26,819 nt of DNA from positions 1 to 26,819 of IMG/VR virus record IMGVR_UViG_3300049215_000789; one strand, given 5' to 3'. A program made the position numbers and the translations under genes. The stretch comes from a virus. The notes under the pieces were generated by a model, which did no database searches, had not been told where the DNA came from, and was given only the letters and a program-made list of their open reading frames with translations. Positions 7,426-15,841 of the stretch are shown piece after piece (the first letter of the stretch is position 1; every line of letters starts with the position of its first letter).

Positions 7426-8910
7426 ATGCCCGAAGAGACGAGCGTCCAGATCAATTTCGGCGCCTCGACCGATGAGGCGATCGCCGGCATCGCGCAAATC
7501 CGCGAGGCGCTGTCCGGGTTGACGGCGCCGGTCGCAGGCTTGAGCGGCACTCTCGAGCGGCTCGGCGACGCGTTCGGCGCGGCTTTGCCGGCGGACCAGA
7601 TCGCCGACGGTTGGAAAAAGGGCGAGGACGCTATTCTCTCCACTCAGAGCGAGACCGACGCCAAGATCGTCGCGATGGCGGCGAAGGCTCACGGCGAGCT
7701 GCAGAAAATTCTGGCCGAGCAAGAGCCCGACAACAAACCGCAGGCGCCGGCTCTCCCTGTTCCTAATACCGCAGCGCTGAAGGCCGCGGCAGAACAGTAC
7801 AGGGACCAGATGAAGCTCGCACAGGAGGATTACAACACCACCGTCAAGCTCGCCAATGACGCCTTCGGACAGACCAGGGAACATCTCGACGCCGAGGTAA
7901 AACTGCACGAGCTGACCTATGGCGCGGAAACCGCCGCCCTTCTGACGGCGCTCGATCAGCAGCGCGCGGCCAAGCAGCAGGCGATGACGGTCGAATTCGC
8001 CGAGGAGAACGCGGCGCTCGAAGCCAAGATCGCGAGCTATAAGACAGACACCGCCGAAAGGAAGAAGGCGGTCGACCAGCAGACCGAATTTCTGAAAAAG
8101 GCGATCGATCAGCGCAAGCAGGCCGCAGCCGCCTATTCCAGCGAGCGGGCGAAGATCGTCGATCGGGAAGTCGAGCGGGAAGCGCAAGCCTGGCGGGCCG
8201 CGGCCGACGCGGTGTCGGGCGCCATCAATTCGCAGCTTCTGAAACTCCTCCAAGGCCACGAGACCATGGCGCAGGCGATCAAGAAGATCAGCGCCGACCT
8301 GGCGCTCAAGCTGATCGAGGATCAGATCAAGGTCGTGCTCGAATGGCTCGCCAACGAAGCACGCATCGTCGCGACCCATGTCGCCGGCGAATTGGGGATG
8401 ACGGCGGCCACCGAGGCCGGCACCACCGAGCGTGAAATGGCCCAGGCAACGGCCTCGGCGGGCGGCATCGTCTCCATCATCGCCAACGCGCTGAAAGCGA
8501 TCTTCGCCGGCGCGGCGCAGACCGGAGCCGAAGTTTCGGCCGCGGTCGCGCCGGAAGCGGGTCCCGCAGCGCCGGCGATCGGGGCGGCCGCGATGGCGGC
8601 CGTCGTCGCCACCTCGACCGGCGCCATCTACGACGTCGGCACGAATTACGTGGTGCGCGGCGGGCTTGCTGTGATCCACCCGGGCGAAACCATCGTTCCG
8701 GCGGGCATGGGGTGGGCGGCCGGCTCCGGTCCTTATACCGGCGGCGCCGTCAGACCGGGCGGCGGGAGCGGCGACACCCATTTCCACATCGCGGCCCACG
8801 ATGCGCAAAGCGTGTCGCGCTTCTTCAACGACAATGCGGGGCACATGATGCGCGCCATCAACAAGGCGATCAAAAGCGGCACGCATCTCAACATGCGTTA
8901 TGCGCGGTAG
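7426..8910 (+). CDS. Tail tape measure protein
   Basis: 494 residues, ATG at 7426. The N-terminus (SVQINFGASTDEAIAGIAQIREALSGLTAPVAGLSGTLERLGDAF) is typical of tape measures. A long charged coiled-coil-rich centre (about 120-260) is followed by helical and hydrophobic stretches (about 310-400), then the frequent C-terminal signature IYDVGTNYVVRGGLAVIHPGETIVPAG (about 403-430). It sets tail length and is ejected with the DNA. Tail length scales with this protein, so a modest size suggests a tail shorter than lambda's. It follows the chaperone frames by 24 bases and precedes the DUF2460 gene by 6, in one operon. A 653-residue open frame on the opposite strand is an antisense shadow. Confidence 0.82.
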   Translation: MPEETSVQINFGASTDEAIAGIAQIREALSGLTAPVAGLSGTLERLGDAFGAALPADQIADGWKKGEDAILSTQSETDAKIVAMAAKAHGELQKILAEQEPDNKPQAPALPVPNTAALKAAAEQYRDQMKLAQEDYNTTVKLANDAFGQTREHLDAEVKLHELTYGAETAALLTALDQQRAAKQQAMTVEFAEENAALEAKIASYKTDTAERKKAVDQQTEFLKKAIDQRKQAAAAYSSERAKIVDREVEREAQAWRAAADAVSGAINSQLLKLLQGHETMAQAIKKISADLALKLIEDQIKVVLEWLANEARIVATHVAGELGMTAATEAGTTEREMAQATASAGGIVSIIANALKAIFAGAAQTGAEVSAAVAPEAGPAAPAIGAAAMAAVVATSTGAIYDVGTNYVVRGGLAVIHPGETIVPAGMGWAAGSGPYTGGAVRPGGGSGDTHFHIAAHDAQSVSRFFNDNAGHMMRAINKAIKSGTHLNMRYAR

Positions 8911-8916
8911 CCGCCC

Positions 8917-10533
8917 ATGACGACGCCTCCCTCACTGCCCACCTTGCCGGGGCTCGGCTGGTCGCGGCACAAAAAGCCCGGCTTCAATACCCGCATCGCC
9001 TCGCATGTCTCCGGCCGCGAAGTCCGCCTCGCGCTGCAGGTCAATCCGCTCTACGAATTCGAGGCGGTGTTCGAGGGCTTGAGCTCGGCGCCGGCGCCGG
9101 CCGAGGCGCTCGCCGGGCTCGGGGCCTCATCGCTGCAAAGCCTGATGGGCTTTTTCCTGAAGATGCAGGGCCAGTTCGGCACCTTCCTCTATGGCGACCC
9201 GGACGACAACACGGTGTCGGGAGGCGCCATTGCGACCGGCGACGGCGCGACGCAATCCTTCATCATCCCGCGCGTGTTGGGCGGCTTTTCGGAGCCCTGC
9301 TCCTGGGTGACGAATGTCGGGAACGTCTACCTCAACGGTGTCGCGCAAGCGCCGGCGACCTGGGTCTTCACGGCGCCGAACTCGATCGGCTTTTCCACCG
9401 CGCCGGGCACGGGTGTCGCCATCACGGCCGATTTCAGTTTCGCGTTCCAGTGTCGCTTCATCGACGATCAAATGGACTTCGACGAGTTCATGGCGGCGCT
9501 GTGGAAGCTCGACAGCCTGAAATTCCGCAGCATCAAGGCAAACACGGTGCCGGCCGCGCCGCCGCAAAGAACCGTCCTTTTCCTTATGTCTGGCACATCA
9601 TGGACAGTTCCGAGCAATCTCGGTGCGGTCTTGTCGGTTGAGGTAATCGGAGGCGGCGGCGGCGGCGGTTCTGGAGTGAGCGGCACAGGCTGCGGTGGTG
9701 GCGGCGGCGCCTATGCGAAACTCACAAATCCTTCTCTTTCTCCCGGCGCAACGGTCTTTTATAGCATTGGCGCGGGAGGAGCAGGCGGCGTCGGAGGTGG
9801 GACCAATGCTGGCGCTGCTGGCGGTGATACTTGGCTTAATATCTCAGGCACAAATTCTGCTCCAACAAGTACAGCACAAGGCGTTCTCGCAAAGGGTGGC
9901 CAGGGTGGCCCATTCGTAACCAGTGGAACTCAATCCGCCGCTGGTGGTGCCGCCGCTTCCTGTATCGCGACCACAGCATACTCTGGCGGCAGTTCGGGTG
10001 CATTCACTGTCACAAGCTACGCGTCGAGCGGCGGAGGTGGTGCCGCAGGCCCGGGTGGTGCAGGCGCGGTGGGCGGTGCTTCTGGTTCAACATCAACAGC
10101 AGGCGGCGGCGGTGGTGGTGGCGGCGCTGACTATGGTGGCCCAGGCTCCGCCGGTACGAATGCGTCCGGTGGTGCGGGCGGTAACAATGCCGGCGGCGCC
10201 GGCGGCGGTGCGGGTGGAGCGAACAGCGCCGGTTCTCCCGGCACTAACAGCCCCGGCTACGGCGGCGGCGGTGGTGGTGGTGGTCAGGGCGGATCCTACG
10301 CCGGTGGTGCCGGCGGCTCTGGCGTTGAATGGACGCAGTCGTCCCCGAGCGTAACGGCAGGTGCTGGCGGCGGCGGCGGTGGTGGTTCTGGTGGCGGGAG
10401 CGCGGATAGTGGCAGCGGCGGTGGCGGCGGCCTGTATGGCGGTGGCGGTGGTGGCATGGGATATTACAACTCGTCGAGCTTCGCCGGGGGGGCCGGAGCG
10501 CAGGGGTTGATCGTCATTACATTCACAACGTAA
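8917..10533 (+). CDS. DUF2460 distal tail protein fused to a glycine-rich adhesin domain
   Basis: 538 residues. Residues 1-~208 are a DUF2460/TIGR02217-type distal tail component, equivalent to GTA gp12 (PSLPTLPGLGWSRHKKPGFNTRIASHVSGREVRLAL, YEFEAVFEGL, FLKMQGQFGTFLYGDPDDN, DDQMDFDEFMAALWKL). From about residue 215 it becomes a glycine-rich domain beginning SGTSWTVPSNLGAVLSVEVIGGGGG, the opening of many phage receptor-binding Gly-rich fibres, with long Gly runs to the C-terminus and an ending (AGAQGLIVITFTT) typical of them. DUF2460 proteins normally stop where the Gly-rich part begins. The fused part uses GGT codons more and has a different texture from the first half. Probably a structural tail protein with an added host-binding domain. 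Confidence 0.78.
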   Translation: MTTPPSLPTLPGLGWSRHKKPGFNTRIASHVSGREVRLALQVNPLYEFEAVFEGLSSAPAPAEALAGLGASSLQSLMGFFLKMQGQFGTFLYGDPDDNTVSGGAIATGDGATQSFIIPRVLGGFSEPCSWVTNVGNVYLNGVAQAPATWVFTAPNSIGFSTAPGTGVAITADFSFAFQCRFIDDQMDFDEFMAALWKLDSLKFRSIKANTVPAAPPQRTVLFLMSGTSWTVPSNLGAVLSVEVIGGGGGGGSGVSGTGCGGGGGAYAKLTNPSLSPGATVFYSIGAGGAGGVGGGTNAGAAGGDTWLNISGTNSAPTSTAQGVLAKGGQGGPFVTSGTQSAAGGAAASCIATTAYSGGSSGAFTVTSYASSGGGGAAGPGGAGAVGGASGSTSTAGGGGGGGGADYGGPGSAGTNASGGAGGNNAGGAGGGAGGANSAGSPGTNSPGYGGGGGGGGQGGSYAGGAGGSGVEWTQSSPSVTAGAGGGGGGGSGGGSADSGSGGGGGLYGGGGGGMGYYNSSSFAGGAGAQGLIVITFTT

Positions 10534-10578
10534 GTGTAGCCACGACGACACCGGCACTCGCCTAGGGAACATCCGCCA

Positions 10579-11238
10579 ATGAACTTTGCTGTCAAGGTCA
10601 AAGGATTACGCCGTGCCATGACGCGCGGGTGGCGTCGAGATGACGGCTCACACCAAGCCACCGACATATATTTCGATCCCAAGTTTGCCGAAGTGCTTGA
10701 GACATGGGCGACTGACAACGCTTGGCGGGAGATCGCCTTCCTATTGAGTAACCGCAATGGCAAGGTGCTCGATGTTGCCTGCGGCACCGGACGCGCTTAC
10801 GACTTTCTAAAAACGTTTCCGCAGCTTGAATATTTTGGCTTTGACTTTTCTGCACCACCTATTGAGCGCGCCAGCGCTCGTGGCATTCGTGAAGATCACC
10901 TTCGCGTTCTCGACGCCACCAACCTCGACTACGGCACAGGTGAGTTCGACTACCTGTTTTCCATCGGTTCGCTCGAGCATTTCACCGTTGAGGGGCTTGA
11001 CCGGACAATCGCTCAGTGTCGGCGCGTCTGCCGTGGTGTCTCCTTCCATATGGTCCCCGTCTCGAAGAGTGGCTTCGACGAAGGTTGGCTGACGCCCTAC
11101 CAAAGCTATTGGAACAACAGTGAAGAATGGTGGCGACGGCGGTTTGAGCGGTCATTCGGCCGAAACGTTTGGGTAATGTCGTCGCGATGGGCAGACGACC
11201 AATCGCGCGGCGCCTGGTTTATCTGCACATCCGACTAG
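10579..11238 (+). CDS. Class I SAM-dependent methyltransferase
   Basis: 219 residues, same strand as the tail genes and 45 bases after the adhesin fusion. Motif I is KVLDVACGTGRAYDFL (about residues 55-70), with an acidic residue after the next strand (YFGFDFS) and a motif IV-like FDYLFSIGSLEHFT near 116-129. This is the Methyltransf_11/25 fold. The acceptor cannot be read from sequence; position between an adhesin and acyltransferases suggests surface glycan methylation, but a structural or protein target is possible. Base composition is lower in GC than the tail genes, consistent with recent acquisition as cargo. Confidence 0.75.
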   Translation: MNFAVKVKGLRRAMTRGWRRDDGSHQATDIYFDPKFAEVLETWATDNAWREIAFLLSNRNGKVLDVACGTGRAYDFLKTFPQLEYFGFDFSAPPIERASARGIREDHLRVLDATNLDYGTGEFDYLFSIGSLEHFTVEGLDRTIAQCRRVCRGVSFHMVPVSKSGFDEGWLTPYQSYWNNSEEWWRRRFERSFGRNVWVMSSRWADDQSRGAWFICTSD

Positions 11239-11268
11239 ATTCAGCTTTTACTCGACATTGGCCGGCGC

Positions 11269-12324
11269 CTAAACGGCAGCCGCAGTCTTTCGCCTCGGTA
11301 TGAGGTCGTTCAATAATCGGCGCGCTGCTATGTCGAACTCGTGCGCAAAGTGCGCCGTGAAGATTGAGCAGGCGATGAAGGCGACACCCCAGGGCCATCG
11401 GGACGAGCCGGGATCAAGAAATCGCTGCGCCAGAAAAATCGCGGCGAAGAACAGCGGATAATGCACGGCGTATAGCGCATAGGAAATTGCCCCCAGCCAC
11501 CGGCAAGCCGCTGCTATCATCCCGCGCGGCTTACTTCGCGCGCCAAACCACACCACGAGCGGAAAGCCCGCCGCGACGGAAAGAAATATAAACGGCCTGC
11601 CGAAATGCTCCGGCGCCTTGACGGCAAGCATTGCGAGAAGAGCGGCTCCGATGACTATGGCCGGCATTTCAATAGGCGGCTTCGATCTGAGCCAGAGCGC
11701 ATAGACCAGAATTCCGGCGGGGAACGAGTACGCCACCCGGATCAACCCTTCCCAGAAGGTCGGCCAAACGTCGCCTCCGATCATCGGCCCGGAGAAAACC
11801 GTCCCGGCGAGCATGCCAACTCCTGCCAAACCCGTCGTGGCGAACAGCGCGGGAGTGCCAAGCCGCTTGCCAAAAATGCCGAGCCACAGGTTGGCGACGA
11901 GCTCGAAAAAGAGCGACCATGCCGGCGGATTGAGTGGATAAAGCGCAAGCGCAATCGGCGAGGGAATATAGAGGATTCCGCAGATCAGGTTGATTGCCAG
12001 CGGGCCAACGGCGCTCGTCCCATCGAGAAGAGAAATAACGCCGATCGGCAGCCAGATCACAAGGGCCAACAGGTAAAGCGGATAAAGCCGCTTCAGCCTG
12101 ATTATCATGAACTCCAGTGCAGAAAGTCCCGCTCGGAGCTTTTCGCCATAAGCGTGCGCGAGTACGAATCCGCTCAACGTGAAGAAGAAGTCGACGGCGA
12201 GATTCGCATTCGGCGGCATGCCCGGAAAAAAATATGTCGATGTATGGAGCGCAACGATGGTGATCGCCGCTATCCCGCGCATCCCGTCGAGGGTGACAAA
12301 CTCTCTGTCGCCAGTGCGGCTCAT
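11269..12324 (-). CDS. Acyltransferase family 3 membrane protein (OafA/OatA-like)
   Basis: 351 residues, multi-pass inner-membrane protein with about ten hydrophobic segments. Family signatures are LDGMRGIAAITIVALHTS at the N-terminus (His in the first membrane segment), NLAVDFFFTLSGFVLAHAYG, and RLKRLYPLYLLAL (the R..R..P motif). Members transfer acetyl or other acyl groups to O-antigen, exopolysaccharide or peptidoglycan on the outer side of the membrane. It is on the minus strand, convergent with the methyltransferase at 10579 and co-oriented with a second acyltransferase and a second methyltransferase. Phage-encoded members commonly change O-antigen to block superinfection. The ribosome site is weak. 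Substrate unknown. Confidence 0.83.
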   Translation of the reverse strand: MSRTGDREFVTLDGMRGIAAITIVALHTSTYFFPGMPPNANLAVDFFFTLSGFVLAHAYGEKLRAGLSALEFMIIRLKRLYPLYLLALVIWLPIGVISLLDGTSAVGPLAINLICGILYIPSPIALALYPLNPPAWSLFFELVANLWLGIFGKRLGTPALFATTGLAGVGMLAGTVFSGPMIGGDVWPTFWEGLIRVAYSFPAGILVYALWLRSKPPIEMPAIVIGAALLAMLAVKAPEHFGRPFIFLSVAAGFPLVVWFGARSKPRGMIAAACRWLGAISYALYAVHYPLFFAAIFLAQRFLDPGSSRWPWGVAFIACSIFTAHFAHEFDIAARRLLNDLIPRRKTAAAV

Positions 12325-12393
12325 GCAGGAGATTCTATAGCATAGATTAGCGGGTGACCGGGATGCTGGCGCGCGAATTGTGCCTCAACCGGC

Positions 12394-13398
12394 TTACTGC
12401 CCTTCCGATGTCGAAGTCGAGTGCCGAGGCATTGGACGATCCCGCGCGACCAGTATTTTACGGGATGCCGCCATGGCGGGTCGCTCTACCCAGCGGTGCA
12501 AGAGCGCCGCGACCGCGACAGAGGCCGCAAGCGCACAGGCCACCGCACAGGCCTCGTACAGTCCGCCATGACCGAATCGTTTTGCGAGGTCTATCACGCG
12601 ACCTCCGATCGGCACATGCACCAAGTATAGCGAATATGACAGGCCGCCAAACAGCAACGCCCACCGGCCGAAATCGACCGAACGTAAAAAATAAATCCCG
12701 CCGGCGCCGATTGTCACGGCTGTTCCTGTAGCAATTCCGCCGAAGATAAACACGGCGGCGAACGATAACAGCAGCCACGCTTTAGCGTGAATATCTTCGA
12801 CGATCACCGCGCGCATAAGCATGGCGCCCACCAAAAATTCCATGATCCGAACATCAACGGTCTTAAAGATGAGATACGCGATGGCGACGGTGCAAAGCGC
12901 AAGCGCGACCGTCGCGGCCACATTTCGCCGGATAAGGTAACCAAATGAAAGCCCGACGATGATGTAAAAGACAAATTCGTAGGCAAGCGACCAGTAGACC
13001 GGGCTAAGCCAACTGTAACCCGTCAAAGGTACCAAATAGAATAGATGCGATGCAATCTGTGGGGCCGAGTAATTCGGCGCCGCGCCAGCGAAGCCTGGCG
13101 CCATGCTGGATGCGTGCCACAGCACTACTATCAACGCGATGCTTACGAGATAAGGCGGCTCGAGTCGAACAAGACGGCGAAAAAGGAAGAAAGGGAAATC
13201 CCTAATTTCATATCCGGTTCCGTATAGCGATAGCGGAATGACGAATCCGGAAATCACGAAAAACACATCGACGCCGAGCCAGCCGTAGGCCCCGATCAAG
13301 CGGGCGCCGATTGAATTGAGCTGATCGCAGAAATGAAACAGGGCGACGCTTATGGACGCCAGCCCGCGCAATGCCTCGACGACGGAAATCCGTTTCAT
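12394..13398 (-). CDS. Acyltransferase family 3 membrane protein (second, distinct)
   Basis: 334 residues, multi-pass. Signatures: VVEALRGLASISVALFHF at the N-terminus, GWLGVDVFFVISGFVIPLSLYG, and RRLVRLEPPYLVSIALIV. The C-terminal region includes GGLSYSLYLVHVPIG and a last segment ending RWVERPAMAASRK. It belongs to the same superfamily as the protein at 11269-12324 but is clearly a different subfamily, so the pair is not a recent duplication. The 69-base gap to its neighbour and shared orientation suggest co-transcription. Likely an O-antigen or exopolysaccharide acyltransferase acting as lysogenic-conversion cargo; substrate unknown. Confidence 0.83.
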   Translation of the reverse strand: MKRISVVEALRGLASISVALFHFCDQLNSIGARLIGAYGWLGVDVFFVISGFVIPLSLYGTGYEIRDFPFFLFRRLVRLEPPYLVSIALIVVLWHASSMAPGFAGAAPNYSAPQIASHLFYLVPLTGYSWLSPVYWSLAYEFVFYIIVGLSFGYLIRRNVAATVALALCTVAIAYLIFKTVDVRIMEFLVGAMLMRAVIVEDIHAKAWLLLSFAAVFIFGGIATGTAVTIGAGGIYFLRSVDFGRWALLFGGLSYSLYLVHVPIGGRVIDLAKRFGHGGLYEACAVACALAASVAVAALLHRWVERPAMAASRKILVARDRPMPRHSTSTSEGQ

Positions 13399-13529
13399 TC
13401 AGCTTGATATTCTCGTTGTCCTGTCCGGTGTTGCAGGGCTCGCGCCATATCCGACGTCTTTTAGGGTCTCCCGGATGCGAACACCCACATCATCGCTTTG
13501 GGGCGCTGCGATTCCGTATATCGTCTACT

Positions 13530-14207
13530 TTACTCGGTCGCTTCGACGTAAAGGGATTCGACCTCCCGGACCGCACTGTCGATCAGCAAAGTGGGGTCGG
13601 CGCCGGTGCGGAATGACGCGCGGGTGATGTCCGAGAAGCCGCAGCGCAACAGCCGGGTGCGCAAAAGGCGGAAGTCGTACATGCAGCGGTGGCCTGCCGG
13701 GCTGTCGCGGGCGATGTAGAAAATGCCGTTGATGGACGTCATCGGCTCGATCGTAGAATCCTGCTGGTAAGGGAAGAGCTCGTTCGTCACGCCGCGCACG
13801 CGATCGACGTAACGCGTCAGCCACAGTTCGGCGTCGGGGACGACAAGGCGAATCCGCTTTCCGGGCGCCAGAACCCGGTGGCATTCGATAAGGAAGCGCT
13901 CCGCATCGCCGGGGTCGAGATGTTCGATGACATGCTCGCAAAAGATGCCGTCCAGCGAGTGTGACGCAAGCGGAATGCCGCGACGAATGTCCCAGCACAG
14001 GTCGATGCCCGGGCGCCATCCGAAGTCGAGATTGATGAAATTGGGATGCGTATTGGCGCCGCAGCCGACGTCGAGATAGCGCAAGTCGCGGAGGCGGCGG
14101 CTGCGAAGCTGGACACGCCGGTTCCTGATGCAGGCCGCGGCAAACCTTTGGACTGCCGCATAGGACCCGATCGGGCGGCCGATTTGGAGATTGCGGAGGC
14201 TTCCCAT
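13530..14207 (-). CDS. SAM-dependent methyltransferase (Methyltransf_11 type)
   Basis: 225 residues. After a basic N-terminus, motif I is YLDVGCGANTHPNFINLDFG (about 44-63), then DGIFCEHVIEHLDPGDAERFLIECHRVLAPGKRIRLVVPD (motifs IV-V, about 86-125). The CGAN.HP.FINLD and EHVIEHL pattern is frequent among methyltransferases encoded in polysaccharide biosynthesis clusters. It is on the minus strand, upstream of the two acyltransferases in the same direction, and divergent from the DUF2163 tail gene. A role in glycan methylation is inferred from context. It reads as the first gene of a three-gene minus-strand cargo unit. Confidence 0.75.
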   Translation of the reverse strand: MGSLRNLQIGRPIGSYAAVQRFAAACIRNRRVQLRSRRLRDLRYLDVGCGANTHPNFINLDFGWRPGIDLCWDIRRGIPLASHSLDGIFCEHVIEHLDPGDAERFLIECHRVLAPGKRIRLVVPDAELWLTRYVDRVRGVTNELFPYQQDSTIEPMTSINGIFYIARDSPAGHRCMYDFRLLRTRLLRCGFSDITRASFRTGADPTLLIDSAVREVESLYVEATE

Positions 14208-14306
14208 TGCAGGCGCAGTTTAGCGACTAAGCCCGCGGCGGCAACCGCAGGGATTTGTGCGTCCCCATGAATTGCGGCGAGAGAGCGCCGCCGACAGAGC
14301 CGGTCC

Positions 14307-15182
14307 ATGAAATCCGCCCCCGCCAGCCTCATAAACTTCCTGAATCAGGTCATCGGCTACAATGACGGCCAGCTGGTGTTTGCCGAGGCGTTCAGCTTTA
14401 CGCTGCGGAACGGCACGGTGCTGGCTTACACCAATTCGGAGATCAGTTTCGTCTATGACGGCGTCACTTATCTGGGCAACAATGTCCTGATCGACGGGCT
14501 GAAATACAAGGCCTCGATCGGGCTCGAGGTCGACAAGCAGCAGATCAGCATCGCGGCGCGCCCCGACCAGACCATCGCGGCGAATGCGCCGTTTCTGCAA
14601 GCGCTGCGCGACGGCGGTTTCGACGGCTGCGAAGTCGCGCGCAGCCGGGTGTTCTGGTCGGACGTGATCGGCGGCACGCTCATTGGCGGCGTGATCCTGT
14701 TCAAGGGCCGGCTCGGCGCCATCGACGAGATCGGCCGCGTCGGTGCCAAGCTTACGGTCAATTCCGATCTGGTGCTGCTCGACATCGACATGCCGCGCAA
14801 CGTCTATCAGCCGACCTGCCTGCACACGCTCTACGATGCCGGCTGCACGCTTTCGAAGGCAGCGTTCTCGGCCGGCGGGACGGTCGGCGCCGGCTCGACC
14901 GCGTCTCTTGTCAATTGGTCCGGCGCGAGCTTGAGCTATCAGCAGGGCACCATCACGTTCACATCCGGCGTCAACTCCGGCGTCACCGGCACCATCGGCT
15001 CGGCGGTGGCGGGCGTTTCGCTTTCGCTGATCTATCCGCTGCAGAGCCCGCCGAGCACGGGGGATGCCTTCACGGTGGCGTTCGGCTGCGATCACACGCC
15101 GGCGACCTGCAAGGCCAGGTTCAACAATCTGACGAATTTTCGCGGCTTTCCCTATGTGCCGCCGCCGCAGATGGCGGTTTGA
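14307..15182 (+). CDS. DUF2163 tail protein (GTA gp13-like / phage BR0599 family)
   Basis: 291 residues. The N-terminal half (LINFLNQVIGYNDGQLVFAEAFSFTLRNGTVLAYTN, then VTYLGNNVLIDGLKYKASIGLEVDKQQISI) is DUF2163. The C-terminal portion with repeated Cys (YQPTCLHTLYDAGCTLSK; FGCDHTPATCKARFNNLTNFRGFPYVPPPQMAV) is the conserved BR0599 domain. In gene transfer agents the homologue is a baseplate hub component and follows the DUF2460 gene immediately. Here the two are separated by 3.8 kb of cargo, yet the frame is intact and complete. No strong ribosome site is visible before ATG 14307. The next gene is the NlpC/P60 peptidase, as in GTA and related siphophages. Confidence 0.85.
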   Translation: MKSAPASLINFLNQVIGYNDGQLVFAEAFSFTLRNGTVLAYTNSEISFVYDGVTYLGNNVLIDGLKYKASIGLEVDKQQISIAARPDQTIAANAPFLQALRDGGFDGCEVARSRVFWSDVIGGTLIGGVILFKGRLGAIDEIGRVGAKLTVNSDLVLLDIDMPRNVYQPTCLHTLYDAGCTLSKAAFSAGGTVGAGSTASLVNWSGASLSYQQGTITFTSGVNSGVTGTIGSAVAGVSLSLIYPLQSPPSTGDAFTVAFGCDHTPATCKARFNNLTNFRGFPYVPPPQMAV

Positions 15183-15186
15183 ATTC

Positions 15187-15269
15187 CGTCATTGCGAGCA
15201 GAGCGAAGCAATCCAGGCCGTTTGCTCGGCGCGGATAGTCTGGATTGCGTCGCTCCGCTCGCAATGACG
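15187..15269. repeat. Palindromic REP-like repeat of the GTCATTGCGAG type
   Basis: Two 30-base arms, 15187-15216 and 15240-15269, are inverted copies with two mismatches and a 23-base loop; each starts or ends with CGTCATTGCGAGC and GCAATCCAG. This dispersed palindrome is familiar from Bradyrhizobium/Rhodopseudomonas-type genomes. It is inserted between the DUF2163 and NlpC/P60 genes, just upstream of the latter's start, where it would form a strong hairpin in the tail mRNA. Confidence 0.8.
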
Positions 15270-15284
15270 CGACAGGCAGCCGAC

Positions 15285-15743
15285 ATGACAATGACCGAAG
15301 CCGAACAGCGCGCCGCGGTGGTCGCCGAGGCGCGCAGCTGGATTGGCACGCCCTATCATCATTGCGCGGCGATCAAAGGCGTCGGCGCCGATTGCGGCAT
15401 GATGATCATCGCGGTGTTCCGCGCCGCCGGCCTCATCGCCGATTTCGATCCGCGGCCTTATTCGCCGGACTGGCATCTGCATCACGACGAGGAACGCTAT
15501 CTCGACGTCGTTCTGCGGCACGCCCGCGAAGTCGACGCGCCGCGGCCGGGCGACCTCATGGTGTTTCGCTGGGGCCGCAGCTACGCGCATGGCGGCATCG
15601 TCACCGGTCTCGATCCGCTCGCCATCGTGCACGCCTATTTTCCGGCGCGCGGGGTCTTCGAGGATGAAGTGGCGCGCGACGCCAACCTGTCCGAGCCGCG
15701 GCGCGCGCCGCGGTTTTTCAGCCATTGGAAGGCATCTTCCTGA
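15285..15743 (+). CDS. NlpC/P60 family tail peptidase (GTA gp14-like)
   Basis: 152 residues. Cys-His peptidase of the NlpC/P60 fold: catalytic Cys37 in GVGADCGMM, His102 in YAHGGIVT, and His116 in IVHAYFP as a probable third residue. Typical start is TEAEQRAAVVAEARSWIGTPYHHCAAIKG. Such proteins sit at the tail tip and cut peptidoglycan cross-links during genome entry. I place the start at ATG 15285 because the longer version from 15192 translates the REP-like repeat. There is no strong ribosome site, perhaps because the repeat displaced it. The stop overlaps the next ATG by one base (TGATG). Confidence 0.85.
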   Translation: MTMTEAEQRAAVVAEARSWIGTPYHHCAAIKGVGADCGMMIIAVFRAAGLIADFDPRPYSPDWHLHHDEERYLDVVLRHAREVDAPRPGDLMVFRWGRSYAHGGIVTGLDPLAIVHAYFPARGVFEDEVARDANLSEPRRAPRFFSHWKASS

Positions 15744-15841
15744 TGACCGACTGCAAACTCATCGGCGCCATCATCGGCATGATGTGGTGGCTGTTCACCG
15801 GCGGGCCGCGCCGGCGCCCTAACGCGAGGCCGAAGAAATGA
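15743..15841 (+). CDS. 32-residue membrane microprotein between NlpC/P60 and tail-tip genes
   Basis: Short frame MTDCKLIGAIIGMMWWLFTGG followed by RRRPNARPKK. Its start overlaps the NlpC/P60 stop by one base, and its stop overlaps the next ATG as ATGA, which is the pattern of translational coupling. It has one hydrophobic segment with a strongly basic tail, so it is probably a single-span membrane peptide. No known family recognised. Support comes from the tight overlaps and the hydrophobic/basic layout; it may alternatively be just a coupling leader. Confidence 0.5.
   Translation: MTDCKLIGAIIGMMWWLFTGGPRRRPNARPKK

Noticed and set aside
6925-8886. 653-residue open frame on the minus strand
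   Set aside because: Antisense to the tape measure gene; Arg/Gly/His-rich composition typical of a GC-rich shadow frame and no recognisable motif.
9650-10470. Glycine codon runs as a CRISPR or minisatellite array
   Set aside because: No fixed-length repeat with unique spacers; the pattern is explained by GGN codons of the Gly-rich domain.
11239-11268. Bidirectional terminator between the convergent methyltransferase and acyltransferase genes
   Set aside because: No stable stem followed by T residues is visible in this short gap.
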